Source of the DNA: Epiperipatus broadwayi | Taxonomy: Eukaryota > Onychophora > Udeonychophora > Euonychophora > Peripatidae | Length of the DNA stretch: 64,000 bases | Assembly: GCA_028023455.1 (NCBI GenBank) | Contig: JAQFVV010012404.1 | Coordinates: 15,365,000 to 15,428,999 of the forward strand | Reading direction: 5' to 3' | Shown: piece after piece, positions 1-9,286 of the stretch | Numbering within the stretch: position 1 is the first letter of the stretch | Layout: every line of letters begins with the position of its first letter | Made by a program: the position numbers and the translations under genes | Notes under the pieces: generated by a model | Seen by the model: only the letters and a program-made list of their open reading frames with translations | Databases searched by the model: none | Told to the model about the DNA's origin: nothing

Positions 1-2332
1 ATATGATCAATGTCTGGATTGTGCGGCGGAATAGTGCTGGTAATTCACACGTAAGTCAATGGAGAGAGTAAGTTTAAAATTGCATGATTTAAAAATTTTA
101 TTTGCCAATGGAGGATTCAAATACTAGGTTTAATTCGGGTTAATGATTAAGTAGCACTCACAATATAACTTATACTGAGGAATACAATGTGTATAACAAC
201 TTCAGTTATTATTAAGGTAAATATTAAAAATAATAAGTGTAACTTCTGATAAATAACCCATAAATTATAATAAGTTATCTAAATAAAAACTATCATTTAA
301 TTAAAGATATGATTATAAAAATCGTTTGTACGCATTGCCTAGAATCAGATTATTTTTATTTTAAAACAAATAGTTAGTTAATAAAGTTAAGCAGCCGTTC
401 ATATAAGATACACTAAACGGATGAGTTAATGTATCGATAATAATATTTATTTTGTTATATTCAATTTGCATAAATGTAAAAAGAAGATGAAGAAGTAGTT
501 TGAATCCAAGTCTAAAAGTATAGACGAATTAATGTTAGTTATATTTTGTTTTATCCATATGGGATCGAATAAATTGTATATGTTTGTTTATTATGTTAAT
601 CATAAAGGATAGTTTTGTTAAACTGTAATAATAAATTATAATCTTGTTAAAATTTAATAATAAATTATAGTCTTGTTACAAGTTGTTTTGAGTCATTTTT
701 CTTGTGTGCTAAATAAAAGTGTATTTGCATAATACTTGCAATACGTTCTTGAGTCCAAAATCATTTATGAAATCTTAAATTCAATACACCAGATAGACGA
801 TCGTAAGCAGATCAGAATATTTCAGTATATTTTAATTTAATAAAAAAATTATTTGTGGAATTGGAAACTTCAGACCAAGACATTTTATTTTATGTGTGTG
901 TAAAATCACTTTATTCCCAAACTAGTAGGTTTTGGTTGCACATTGTTTCGTACACAGTTAAGTGAAGTGTCTAAGTAATAAATCTTAGTTAAATTATTGT
1001 GTTGTCATGGAGGATGGAAGGACACAAAAGCACCCTTGTCTTTTCATCATTCCGACTGAGATTCTGGATTAAAAGGGGCTGTATTATTCAAAATTATGCG
1101 TTGTTATTGAATATAGTTATCATCTCGGTAAACATTATAATAGTTGATATGTGGATGAAGACACATGGAATTTAAATAAGGTAAATGTTTCCTATAGCCG
1201 ACCAGAATGTCAGTCATATGCGACAACACAATACTGCCGAGCATTTTTCTTTAAATATAACAGAGAACCCTGAGATTAGTGTCATTATTATAAGTGCTCT
1301 TACAGTAAGAATTGATCAATTATGATCAACATTACAAGCGTGGCATGGCTTAAGAGATTGAAACTTCTGATTGTATAATAATAAAATATTGAGATCATAT
1401 TGGCAAATTAATGAATGTTTTATTTTAGTCAGTAATATTAACAATGACATGAAATCATCATCATCATTGTCGAACAGTGCAAGTACTTACAGCTCAGAGA
1501 ATGTGTTTTGGATAGAGAAAGAATGTTAGTTTATTCTAAATTTTCTTTTTAAATTTATTTTATTAATGATAATTTTTTTTTTAAGTCTATCTCTGTCTGA
1601 ACTGCATATCGCTGTAGCTGAATTATTATAACTAACCTAACGTCGAGCTATATTAGGTAAAATATAGGGTTTGCTACCCGTCCTAGAAGGAAGCGTTTAG
1701 GCCTTCCGAATTTTCTTTCATAATAATCATAGAAGGGAAGTCGTCGGCACCTTTTACTAGGTTAGAAATGGCCGCCCAACTACAGGGGCCTTCGATGGCT
1801 ATAGCTGGCCACGAAGAATTTGGTAAAATTTTCTTGAAATAAATATAAATAGTATTTGCACGTGAATGAATTAATTGTTCATTGATTGAAAATGTTTGCC
1901 AATGATAAATTGTTTCTTTAGCCATAAAATATTATATGAATGTCTATTTTATGACATAATCTTTTGCCACTGAATAAATAAATTTGTTAGTTTATAATGT
2001 TATGGTCTGTAAGTAATTCCATAAAATATTGTAATGATTTTATCATTTATGATGATCTGCTTGTCTGGTGGTGTGATTAGCACTTATACCATATTACATA
2101 ATGGTTTGGTGAGATTTCTATGGACCAAGTAGCATATGAGAAAAGAATATTCGGTAGTTAATGTTGGGACTCTAGAGATAGTAAATATCAGAACATAGTT
2201 TTTGGTGTAGATTGTTTTTGATAGGAGAGGCATAGAGGCAGGATGTCTTGTCAATAATTGCTTATCAATATTATTAATAGTTCATTACTAATTTCAGTAC
2301 TGTCAAATAACAGAAAGAGTGAAATTTTAAAT
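1..2332 (+). other. Putative 5' LTR end and leader of Ty3/gypsy element 1
   Basis: There is no long open frame on either strand. The stretch lies directly upstream of the gag gene of element 1, so most of it should be that element's untranslated leader, possibly preceded by the end of its 5' LTR. The first 800 bases contain AATAAA-type signals (near 640-720), as an LTR R-U5 segment would. No copy of the presumed 3' LTR start (7816 onward) is visible here, so the 5' LTR boundary lies left of the window or its counterpart is hidden in the assembly gap. A splice-acceptor-like tract (TACTAATTTCAG) ends at 2297, about 35 bases before the gag ATG. The LTR assignment is inference from position. Confidence 0.4.
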
Positions 2333-4414
2333 ATGAGTGAAAACCAAGATAGTCAGGATATTTCAGAGGATTTGGGAGAATCCCAAGAGCTCCAATCCCC
2401 AGATACACAAACTCCACATTTTCATGTAGAAGTAAGAGAGGAACAAGAATCTTTGGATGAAGTTAGTCCGAAAAAAGCTAAAGTAAATAAAGATCTACCT
2501 GGGGATGAGCAAGTCCAAATATTTGCAATATTACAAAATTTGTCTGCACAGATCCGAAACTCAGAAAGTAAAATAGAAAGTCAAATAAAAAATTCAAATA
2601 GTGAACTAAAAAGGGAATTAGAAAGTCAAGTACAAAAATCAAATGATGAATTAAAAAATCAAATAAAAAATTCAAATAGTGAATTAGAAAGTAAAATAGA
2701 AAGTCAAATAAAAAATTCAAATAGTGAATTAGAAAGTAAAATAAAAAGTCAAATGCAAAATTTGGACAGTAAATTAGACAATCACGTACAGGAGATCAAA
2801 GACCTAAGGGAAGAGTTAAAGAACCATGTAGAAGAGTCAAAATTGGCCTCCGAAAAACTAGAAATAAAAATTAAGAAAGAAATAGAAATAAAGTCGGAAA
2901 GGGCCAAAAATATGATCGAGGCTATTCAGCAGGACTTCAGAAGTCAATATGTAGAATTAAACAGTGAAGTTAAGGATAAAATAGAATGTATTAAGGGAGA
3001 ATTAGATAGTGCTAGGAGTGAGTTTAGAAACTTAAAAGAAGAAGTCCAAAATATAACTCTTGAACCTGACAATGTAGTAGAAGGATGTCAGAGCCAGATT
3101 ACTAGCAGAATAGCTAAGATAGAAAATCAAGAGGTAACCCAATGTGAAATTAATAAAAATATAGAAAGTGAGCTAATTCAAGTTCTAGGAAAAGTAGAAC
3201 ATTTTAATGAGATATTAAAGAATAATTCACAAATATTACATAATGATCTCAAAGAGGAAATAGGGGAATATATGAATCAGTGTGAGAATACAGTATATCA
3301 AAGACTAGAAGATAAACTTGAGTTAGAGAAAGATGAAACTATTAACCAGTTAAAGCAACAAATTCAACATTTAAATGTAGGCCTTAAGGACAGTTCTACA
3401 AGAATAGACTGTGAATGGCAAAATTATAAATTAGGATTAGAAAGTCGTATGAAAGCTATGGACCTTAATATGGATAAAGTTGTTCATAGTAAAAATGTAT
3501 CTGAAACTCAGGTTAAGGAAATCAATAATGATCATAATAAACCCGTAATCTCTGAGTTACATACAATGATTAGTCCACTTGAATCAATGTACAATCCATT
3601 GACTGAGGCCAGACATAAAGTCATGTTAGAGCCCGAAAGTAATAGCTCCATGGCCTTGAAATTCCTCAAAATAAAATTCTTTAAAGGAGAATACCTGGAG
3701 AATCCACATGAATATCTCCAAAATTTAGACGAATTGTTCACCTTATGTCATTTGTCTGAGGTAGAGAAGATTGCCATTGCCACAAACCATTTGTGTGCGG
3801 CATCTAAAGATTGGTGGCAATCGTTATTTATAAAACCGGAAACATATGGGGACTTTAAATATCTTATGCTAGCCAGTTTTTGGGGGGAAGACCGCCAAGA
3901 CAACCTCAGGTATCAAATATCTCAGGAAAGGTTCCATGTAAATAAGGGCAGTTACACTCAGTTTTTCAGGAGTCAGGCCGTCAAACTGAAAACGTTGACA
4001 GCCTATCCTTTATCTGAGACCCAAATTGTACGAATAATTCGCCATAATTTACCGAGGCATATCGAGCAGGTCTTGATTGCTGCTGACCGACATACAATAG
4101 AAGAAGTAGTCGAAATTTTAGATTCTCTAGAAACCAGTGATAGGAATATGGATCATAGGAGTAGGATAAATAGGGACACCCATCCTATGGTAAACAATAT
4201 TAATTTCACAGATAGGTCCTATGTGGGAAAGAGGAGGTTAAGTAAAGAAAAGGGATATTATAGGACGAATCCCTATAGTAGACCAAATAGCCACCTTAGT
4301 AGGCCGACAGTGAAGAGAAGGATTCTAAATGAGAATCAACCTTCTACTAGTGGTATCCCAACGATGCCAAAGAAAAATAACAAAGGTAGTAAAAATAGCG
4401 GGGCATTAAATTAA
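2333..4414 (+). CDS. gag: Gag-like structural protein with long coiled coil (element 1)
   Basis: A protein of 693 residues from the ATG at 2333. The frame is open upstream to 2258 but without another ATG, and ATG 2333 has A at -3. Residues 1-50 are acidic. Residues about 75-420 are a long, charged, glutamine- and glutamate-rich coiled coil, including near-identical 15-residue repeats (KNSNSELESK and variants, about 81-145). Residues about 440-610 form the capsid-like region of Ty3/gypsy Gag: FKGEY, then a block with WW near DWWQSLF and a FRSQAVKLK segment. The last 80 residues are basic (KRR, RPTVKRR) and probably bind RNA, since no CCHC zinc knuckle is present. Capsid assembly and RNA packaging are known roles of the family; the coiled coil presumably drives oligomerisation. 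The stop is TAA 4412-4414, 50 bases before pol and in a different frame. Confidence 0.85.
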   Translation: MSENQDSQDISEDLGESQELQSPDTQTPHFHVEVREEQESLDEVSPKKAKVNKDLPGDEQVQIFAILQNLSAQIRNSESKIESQIKNSNSELKRELESQVQKSNDELKNQIKNSNSELESKIESQIKNSNSELESKIKSQMQNLDSKLDNHVQEIKDLREELKNHVEESKLASEKLEIKIKKEIEIKSERAKNMIEAIQQDFRSQYVELNSEVKDKIECIKGELDSARSEFRNLKEEVQNITLEPDNVVEGCQSQITSRIAKIENQEVTQCEINKNIESELIQVLGKVEHFNEILKNNSQILHNDLKEEIGEYMNQCENTVYQRLEDKLELEKDETINQLKQQIQHLNVGLKDSSTRIDCEWQNYKLGLESRMKAMDLNMDKVVHSKNVSETQVKEINNDHNKPVISELHTMISPLESMYNPLTEARHKVMLEPESNSSMALKFLKIKFFKGEYLENPHEYLQNLDELFTLCHLSEVEKIAIATNHLCAASKDWWQSLFIKPETYGDFKYLMLASFWGEDRQDNLRYQISQERFHVNKGSYTQFFRSQAVKLKTLTAYPLSETQIVRIIRHNLPRHIEQVLIAADRHTIEEVVEILDSLETSDRNMDHRSRINRDTHPMVNNINFTDRSYVGKRRLSKEKGYYRTNPYSRPNSHLSRPTVKRRILNENQPSTSGIPTMPKKNNKGSKNSGALN
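2575..2766 (+). repeat. In-frame 45-bp tandem repeats within gag
   Basis: About four imperfect units of 45 bases encode a 15-residue repeat (core NSNSELESK). Two units (around 2660-2745) are almost identical. The repeat sits inside the coiled coil. A 15-residue period is one residue longer than two heptads, so it would produce regular stutters or a hendecad-like supercoil. Confidence 0.75.
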
Positions 4415-4464
4415 AAAGGACCTCGCAGGAATGTTCCTCACTTCGGGGCCCTATTTTTAAACAT
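4415..4464 (+). promoter_or_regulatory. GC-rich gag-pol junction with potential hairpin
   Basis: Fifty bases separate the gag stop from the first pol ATG, and the two frames differ. The stretch 4418-4451 is far richer in G and C than its surroundings. It contains AGGAATGTTCCT, an inverted repeat able to form a short hairpin, with complementary GGACC and GGGCC arms outside it. It may act in pol expression by reinitiation or a shift of frame. No classical slippery heptamer was seen, so this is inference. Confidence 0.35.
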
Positions 4465-5631
4465 ATGGGGAACAGCATGATGTGGATTATTAATAATATA
4501 GACCTGGACATTGATTATTTGGAACCAGGAAAAATGTCTGAGCCACCTATTTTATACAACTGTCCTGTGATAAAAATTATCATTTCAGGAATTGTTGTCA
4601 ACACCTTAATTGATTCAGGCAGTCAAGCCTCCTTGTTGTCTGAAGAAACATACTTAAAAATTCAGTCAGCTGACCAATCAATTCCAATTTTACCAACTAA
4701 GGTGATTAGGGTAATACTTGCTAATGGAAAGAAGACCAAATTATCTAATAAACAGGTTTTTATTACACTAGAAATTAATATGTGCAAATTTGAGCATGTC
4801 TTTTTAATCATGCCAGGTTTGATTCATGAAGCCATAATTGGTTCGGATTTCATGACTCTAAATAATTGTTATATTAATTACAGAGATGAAACTTTTGGAT
4901 GTAAAGAGGAGATTTGCCCTCTTATAGTCAATTGTAATAGTCAGATGAATCAATTAATGACCATACAGGAAACAACAGTTGATGTAAATATTAAAGTTAA
5001 GTTGGATGGTTCATGTATTATTGGCACAGAATACTATAAACCATTTTTCCAATTGTTGTTCCAGTATCGTGGTGTTTTTTCCAAAATACCTGGTATATTA
5101 AAAGGGTATGTTCATAGGATCAATTTGAAAGATAATGAGCCTTTCCAGCAGCGTACTTATCCTATTCCCTACCAATACCAGGCAGAGGTTCAGCAGCAGA
5201 TTAACAAAATGATTGACTGGCAGATAATTAAACCCAGTCCTTCTTCTTATGTGAATCCATTAGTGGTCGTTAAAAAGAAAGATGGATCCATAAGAGTCTG
5301 TCTGGATGCACGTACACTTAACCAGCATACTGTCCCAGAGCATGACATACCATCACCTATTCAGGAGTTATTGACGAAGTTCAAAGGGAAGAGCATATTC
5401 TCCACATTTGATTTAACCGCCAGCTATTGGCAAATCCCACTCCATCAAAATGATCAAAAGTATACGGCATTCCATTACCAGGGCCAATCTTATATTTTTC
5501 AAAGGATGCCCTTTGGTTTAATTAATAGTGGGGCTGGCCTTATCAGATGCTTGAATATGGTCTTTTCAAAAGAACTGAAAAATTTGTTAGTTATATACAT
5601 CGATGATATTGTCATTGCTTCGGAAAATTAA
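4465..5631 (+). CDS. pol: Pol N-terminal part: aspartic protease and reverse transcriptase, ended by a premature stop
   Basis: 388 codons. Protease: LIDSGSQASLL with catalytic Asp50 of the D-S-G triad, and the flap-distal IIGSDF motif about 77 residues later. The RT domain follows from about residue 220, with LVVVKKKDGSIRVC, FSTFDLTASYWQIPL carrying the first catalytic Asp, QRMPFGL, and the YIDD box at residues 378-381 (5596-5607). The frame is then closed by TAA at 5629-5631, although the same frame resumes at once and continues for 688 codons with matching RT thumb, RNase H and integrase sequence. It is therefore one pol gene with a nonsense change, not two genes. The sequence after the TAA does not resemble known readthrough contexts, so mutation or assembly error is likelier than recoding. 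Confidence 0.85.
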   Translation: MGNSMMWIINNIDLDIDYLEPGKMSEPPILYNCPVIKIIISGIVVNTLIDSGSQASLLSEETYLKIQSADQSIPILPTKVIRVILANGKKTKLSNKQVFITLEINMCKFEHVFLIMPGLIHEAIIGSDFMTLNNCYINYRDETFGCKEEICPLIVNCNSQMNQLMTIQETTVDVNIKVKLDGSCIIGTEYYKPFFQLLFQYRGVFSKIPGILKGYVHRINLKDNEPFQQRTYPIPYQYQAEVQQQINKMIDWQIIKPSPSSYVNPLVVVKKKDGSIRVCLDARTLNQHTVPEHDIPSPIQELLTKFKGKSIFSTFDLTASYWQIPLHQNDQKYTAFHYQGQSYIFQRMPFGLINSGAGLIRCLNMVFSKELKNLLVIYIDDIVIASEN

Positions 5632-7695
5632 AATGATCATTTACAGCATCTTAGCATGTTTCTTTGTGAATGTTCAGATAATAATATAAAAATCAACTTA
5701 GAAAAATGTATTTTAACTGCTCGAGAAATCTCTTTTCTTGGTCATTTGGTTAGTGCGGAAGGAGTCAAACCTCACCCAGACAAAATTGCCGCCATTCAAA
5801 GATTTCCCATCCCTAAGACCAGAAAGCACTTAAGATCGTTTTTGGGACTGTGTAACTACTATCACAGGTTTTATAAAAAATTTTCATATGATACTATGCA
5901 TTTATCTGTTTTATTAAAAAAGTGTGAAAAGTGGAGGTGGACCCAGGAACATACAAGGGAATTTCAAATTATTAAAGATAACTTTTTAAAAACAGTAATT
6001 TTAGCCTATCCAGATTTAAATAAAGAGTTCTATTTGCAAACCGACAGTAGTGGGTTTGGTTTAGGGGTGATTTTATACCAAATGAATGAAAATAAAGAAC
6101 CTAGAGTCTTATATTTCTTAAGCCGACATTTAAGGGGAGCGGAACTTAACTATACCACTACAGAGAAAGAGGCATTAGCTGTTGTGTGGGGATTTCAAAA
6201 ACTTAGACAAATTTTATTAGGATCAAAAATTATAGTATTAACTGATCATCGTAGTTTGGAGTTCCTCAACAAGAGTTACCTCAATAATGAAAGATTAATT
6301 AGATGGAGCCTCTATCTTCAACAATATCAGTATGAAATCATCTATTGTTCAGGACAGGATAATGTCATTGCAGATATTCTTAGTCGCAATCCTGTTTCTG
6401 TTAATTATCAGAACCCCAATACTGAAAATATAATTATTTGTAACATGTCCAGTTTGTTAGAGGAAGAAATAGTTAGAGATTACACAAATTTAGAATTACT
6501 GCAAACACAGGATGCTAGACTGGAGAGAATAATTAACTTCTTATCAGATCCAGCTAAACTAGATCAGAAAAATAAATATGCAGATAGAATTAGAGAGGGA
6601 TATAGGTTTAAAGATAGGATTTTAATGAAGAAATTTAAAAGGGGAGATGAAACTTCCTGGAGAGTGATTATTCCTTTATGTTTAGTAAATAAACTCATAG
6701 ATTATGTGCACTCCCAATATGGACACTATGGATTTCAGAAAATTGAACCTATTATAAAGAAACATTTTTATTTTCCTAAAATGTCTGAATCCATTGCCCG
6801 TAGACTTAGGGAATGTGAGATTTGTTTAAAAACTAAGTTTCAAAATAAATCATATGTGGGAACACTTCAACCCATACTGCCCAGTCAGCCCAATGAATTA
6901 TTGGCACTGGACTTTTATGGACCACTTCCACCTTTCAACCGTCAAAAATTTATTCTTGTGATGTATGACGTTTTTACCAAATATGTCTCTGCTTACCCGG
7001 TTCCAAAAACAGATGCTAAAAATGTTATTAAGTGCTTGGAAACTTTTCAAATTCCATTAGTAGGAAAACCAGCTTCAATACTTACCGATCACGCTACTGC
7101 ATTCATCTCTGGTACATGGCAAAAGTGGGGTAAAAAGCAAAATATTCAACATATCATGTGCTCAATTAGAAATCCCCAATCCAATCCAAGTGAAAGAATC
7201 ATGTGTGAAATAAGCAGGTTATTCCGAGTTTATATAGAACGGGATCACAAACAGTGGGTCAATAAGTTGCCACAAGTGATTAATTATATAAATATAACTA
7301 TTAATGAGTCTACTAGGATGTCTCCAATTAGGCTACACTTTGGTAGACCTGAACCTTTACTAATAAAAACACCGTTACCCGTAATAGAGGAAAATATTAA
7401 TGTGGAACATGACCAAGCAAGGGCCAGAATTTACCTGAAAAAGATGGGTGATAAACGCACTCGTTATTCCAAAACCAGTCCACATCCTTTTAAAGTCCAT
7501 GATTTTGTTTTAATTAGAACTCCCCATGTGAGTAATCTCCGGAAGCATATGTTTCGAAAATTTATGTATCTTTATGAAAGCCCCTATGAAATTGTGAAAC
7601 AAGTGGGTGAGAATGCCTTTTTAGTCTCAACCCCTGATGGAACAAGAGGTACCTATAATGCCCGAAGCTTACTACCATATCCTAAACAAAATTAA
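5632..7695 (+). CDS. pol: Pol C-terminal part: RT thumb, RNase H and integrase
   Basis: Same frame as 4465-5631, continuing after its stop; the first internal ATG is at 5656. Residues below count from that ATG. RT connection: FLGHLVSAEGVKP, then SFLGLCNYYHRFY. RNase H: QTDSSGFGLG (Asp130), TTTEKEALAVVW (Glu170 or 172), LTDHRSLEF (Asp197) and NVIADILSR (Asp240), the usual acidic tetrad. Integrase: zinc-binding H352/H357 and C387/C390, then a DDE triad of Asp419 (ALDFYGPLP), Asp478 (ILTDHATAF) and Glu513 (NPSERIM), with 35-residue D-to-E spacing. A C-terminal domain with YESPYEIVKQVGENAF resembles the GPY/F module. All catalytic residues are present. It ends at TAA 7693-7695, about 110 bases before the polypurine tract. 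Confidence 0.88.
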   Translation, partial: NDHLQHLSMFLCECSDNNIKINLEKCILTAREISFLGHLVSAEGVKPHPDKIAAIQRFPIPKTRKHLRSFLGLCNYYHRFYKKFSYDTMHLSVLLKKCEKWRWTQEHTREFQIIKDNFLKTVILAYPDLNKEFYLQTDSSGFGLGVILYQMNENKEPRVLYFLSRHLRGAELNYTTTEKEALAVVWGFQKLRQILLGSKIIVLTDHRSLEFLNKSYLNNERLIRWSLYLQQYQYEIIYCSGQDNVIADILSRNPVSVNYQNPNTENIIICNMSSLLEEEIVRDYTNLELLQTQDARLERIINFLSDPAKLDQKNKYADRIREGYRFKDRILMKKFKRGDETSWRVIIPLCLVNKLIDYVHSQYGHYGFQKIEPIIKKHFYFPKMSESIARRLRECEICLKTKFQNKSYVGTLQPILPSQPNELLALDFYGPLPPFNRQKFILVMYDVFTKYVSAYPVPKTDAKNVIKCLETFQIPLVGKPASILTDHATAFISGTWQKWGKKQNIQHIMCSIRNPQSNPSERIMCEISRLFRVYIERDHKQWVNKLPQVINYINITINESTRMSPIRLHFGRPEPLLIKTPLPVIEENINVEHDQARARIYLKKMGDKRTRYSKTSPHPFKVHDFVLIRTPHVSNLRKHMFRKFMYLYESPYEIVKQVGENAFLVSTPDGTRGTYNARSLLPYPKQN

Positions 7696-7804
7696 ATCTG
7701 TAAGATTGAATTTATTAACTTCTAAGAGAAGTATGATATAGACCTAGCAATACAATACGAAATATTAATAAGGCATATATTATTTTATTTTTGTTTTTCA
7801 TAAC

Positions 7805-7815
7805 GGTGGGAGAAT
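7805..7815 (+). promoter_or_regulatory. Polypurine tract of element 1
   Basis: GGTGGGAGAA lies immediately before TGTAAC at 7816. A purine-rich run ending at a TG dinucleotide, just downstream of integrase, is where plus-strand DNA synthesis starts in Ty3/gypsy elements. Confidence 0.6.
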
Positions 7816-8778
7816 TGTAACCTAGTGTTATTGACACTTGGTTTATTTAACATTATTTCCACAGGAAAACAATGCTATCCTTTTCTAGGAAATAAAAAAG
7901 TAAAATAATAATAATATTAAGTGATTAATAAAATATGCTATTTACTCATTTTATTGTGTTTTAAGCAAATAACTAAAAAATTTGGTAATCCAAATTTCAT
8001 TTTGAAGAAGAGCATGAATAATTTAATTAAAATATTAACAATAAGAGCAATTTAATATAGTATAAAAGCACATATCATAAACAGTAATTGATTTGGATGG
8101 GAGGGGGATGAGTAGATGAGTATCTTATCAATACAGCACAATAACTTCTGATAATTTATTTTTGTAGAAAATCATATTTAAAAGAAATATACATCACTAA
8201 TTATTAATTGAGTATATTTATTATTTTTCATTATTTGTCAAATTACTTTGTAATTCATTTAAATCATACGGAAAACTATATGATTGTAATGGGTTTTTCT
8301 TTTCTTTTGTTTATGTATAATTAAATGATTATTTTTCTGTAAGAGGTCGCTAAAACAAGACCGCCAAAATTTGAAGAAAGTTTAGTCTGACTTTAGTTTT
8401 ACAAGGAGGAAGCAGTACTGAAATTCGGTAACAAATTTTTTATTATTTTTTATTGCAGAAATAAATATAAGTCCAGTAAATTTTTAATAATATCATGCGT
8501 GGCTAATCCTATTTGATAAGATATTCTGTTTCTGTTGCCATCTACTTATTTTAAAGCTTTTTATACGTAAAATTGTACTATCTTATGCTAAAGTTCAAAA
8601 TGACCGTATTAACTACAGCAATCACGGAAAGTGTCATTATATTTAACTTAAGCAATATAAGTAATTTCCAGGAAAATAATCAATTATTTGTTAACTTTAC
8701 CTTATTTAATAATCTTTTCATGGTATAAAAGAAAAATTATAATTAAAAGAAATATTATAAAAGCCAAAGAAAGTTAAC
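7816..8778 (+). repeat. Presumed 3' LTR of element 1, truncated by the gap
   Basis: Starts with TGTAACCTAG directly after the polypurine tract and runs at least 963 bases into the gap without a coding frame. No matching copy was recognised in bases 1-2332, so LTR identity rests only on position. The sequence is AT-rich, with a somewhat less AT-rich patch near 8340-8420. Confidence 0.45.
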
Positions 8779-9278
8779 NNNNNNNNNNNNNNNNNNNNNN
8801 NNNNNNNNNNNNNNNNNNNNNNNNNNNNNNNNNNNNNNNNNNNNNNNNNNNNNNNNNNNNNNNNNNNNNNNNNNNNNNNNNNNNNNNNNNNNNNNNNNNN
8901 NNNNNNNNNNNNNNNNNNNNNNNNNNNNNNNNNNNNNNNNNNNNNNNNNNNNNNNNNNNNNNNNNNNNNNNNNNNNNNNNNNNNNNNNNNNNNNNNNNNN
9001 NNNNNNNNNNNNNNNNNNNNNNNNNNNNNNNNNNNNNNNNNNNNNNNNNNNNNNNNNNNNNNNNNNNNNNNNNNNNNNNNNNNNNNNNNNNNNNNNNNNN
9101 NNNNNNNNNNNNNNNNNNNNNNNNNNNNNNNNNNNNNNNNNNNNNNNNNNNNNNNNNNNNNNNNNNNNNNNNNNNNNNNNNNNNNNNNNNNNNNNNNNNN
9201 NNNNNNNNNNNNNNNNNNNNNNNNNNNNNNNNNNNNNNNNNNNNNNNNNNNNNNNNNNNNNNNNNNNNNNNNNNNNNN
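8779..9278. other. Assembly gap of 500 N
   Basis: Exactly 500 unknown bases, probably a placeholder of unknown true size. It hides the 3' end of element 1 and the outer edge of the left long repeat of the next element. Confidence 1.
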
Positions 9279-9286
9279 ATAATTGA

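Larger units (their letters stand above)
1..8778 (+). mobile_element. Ty3/gypsy LTR retrotransposon (element 1), nearly intact
   Basis: The order gag, protease, reverse transcriptase, RNase H, integrase places this element in the Ty3/gypsy (Metaviridae) group, because integrase is last; Ty1/copia elements have it before RT. No envelope-like frame follows integrase. A purine-rich tract, GGTGGGAGAA, at 7805-7814 is followed by TGTAAC at 7816, as expected for a polypurine tract and 3' LTR start. The left boundary is not seen and the right boundary is lost in the 500-base gap. The only clear coding lesion is one in-frame stop in pol, so the copy is young compared with element 2 at 17878-27450. 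Confidence 0.85.

Noticed and set aside
5596-5660. Programmed stop-codon readthrough in pol
   Set aside because: The TAA is followed by AAT, not a known leaky context, and readthrough in this position (mid-RT) is not known for Ty3/gypsy; simple mutation is more likely.
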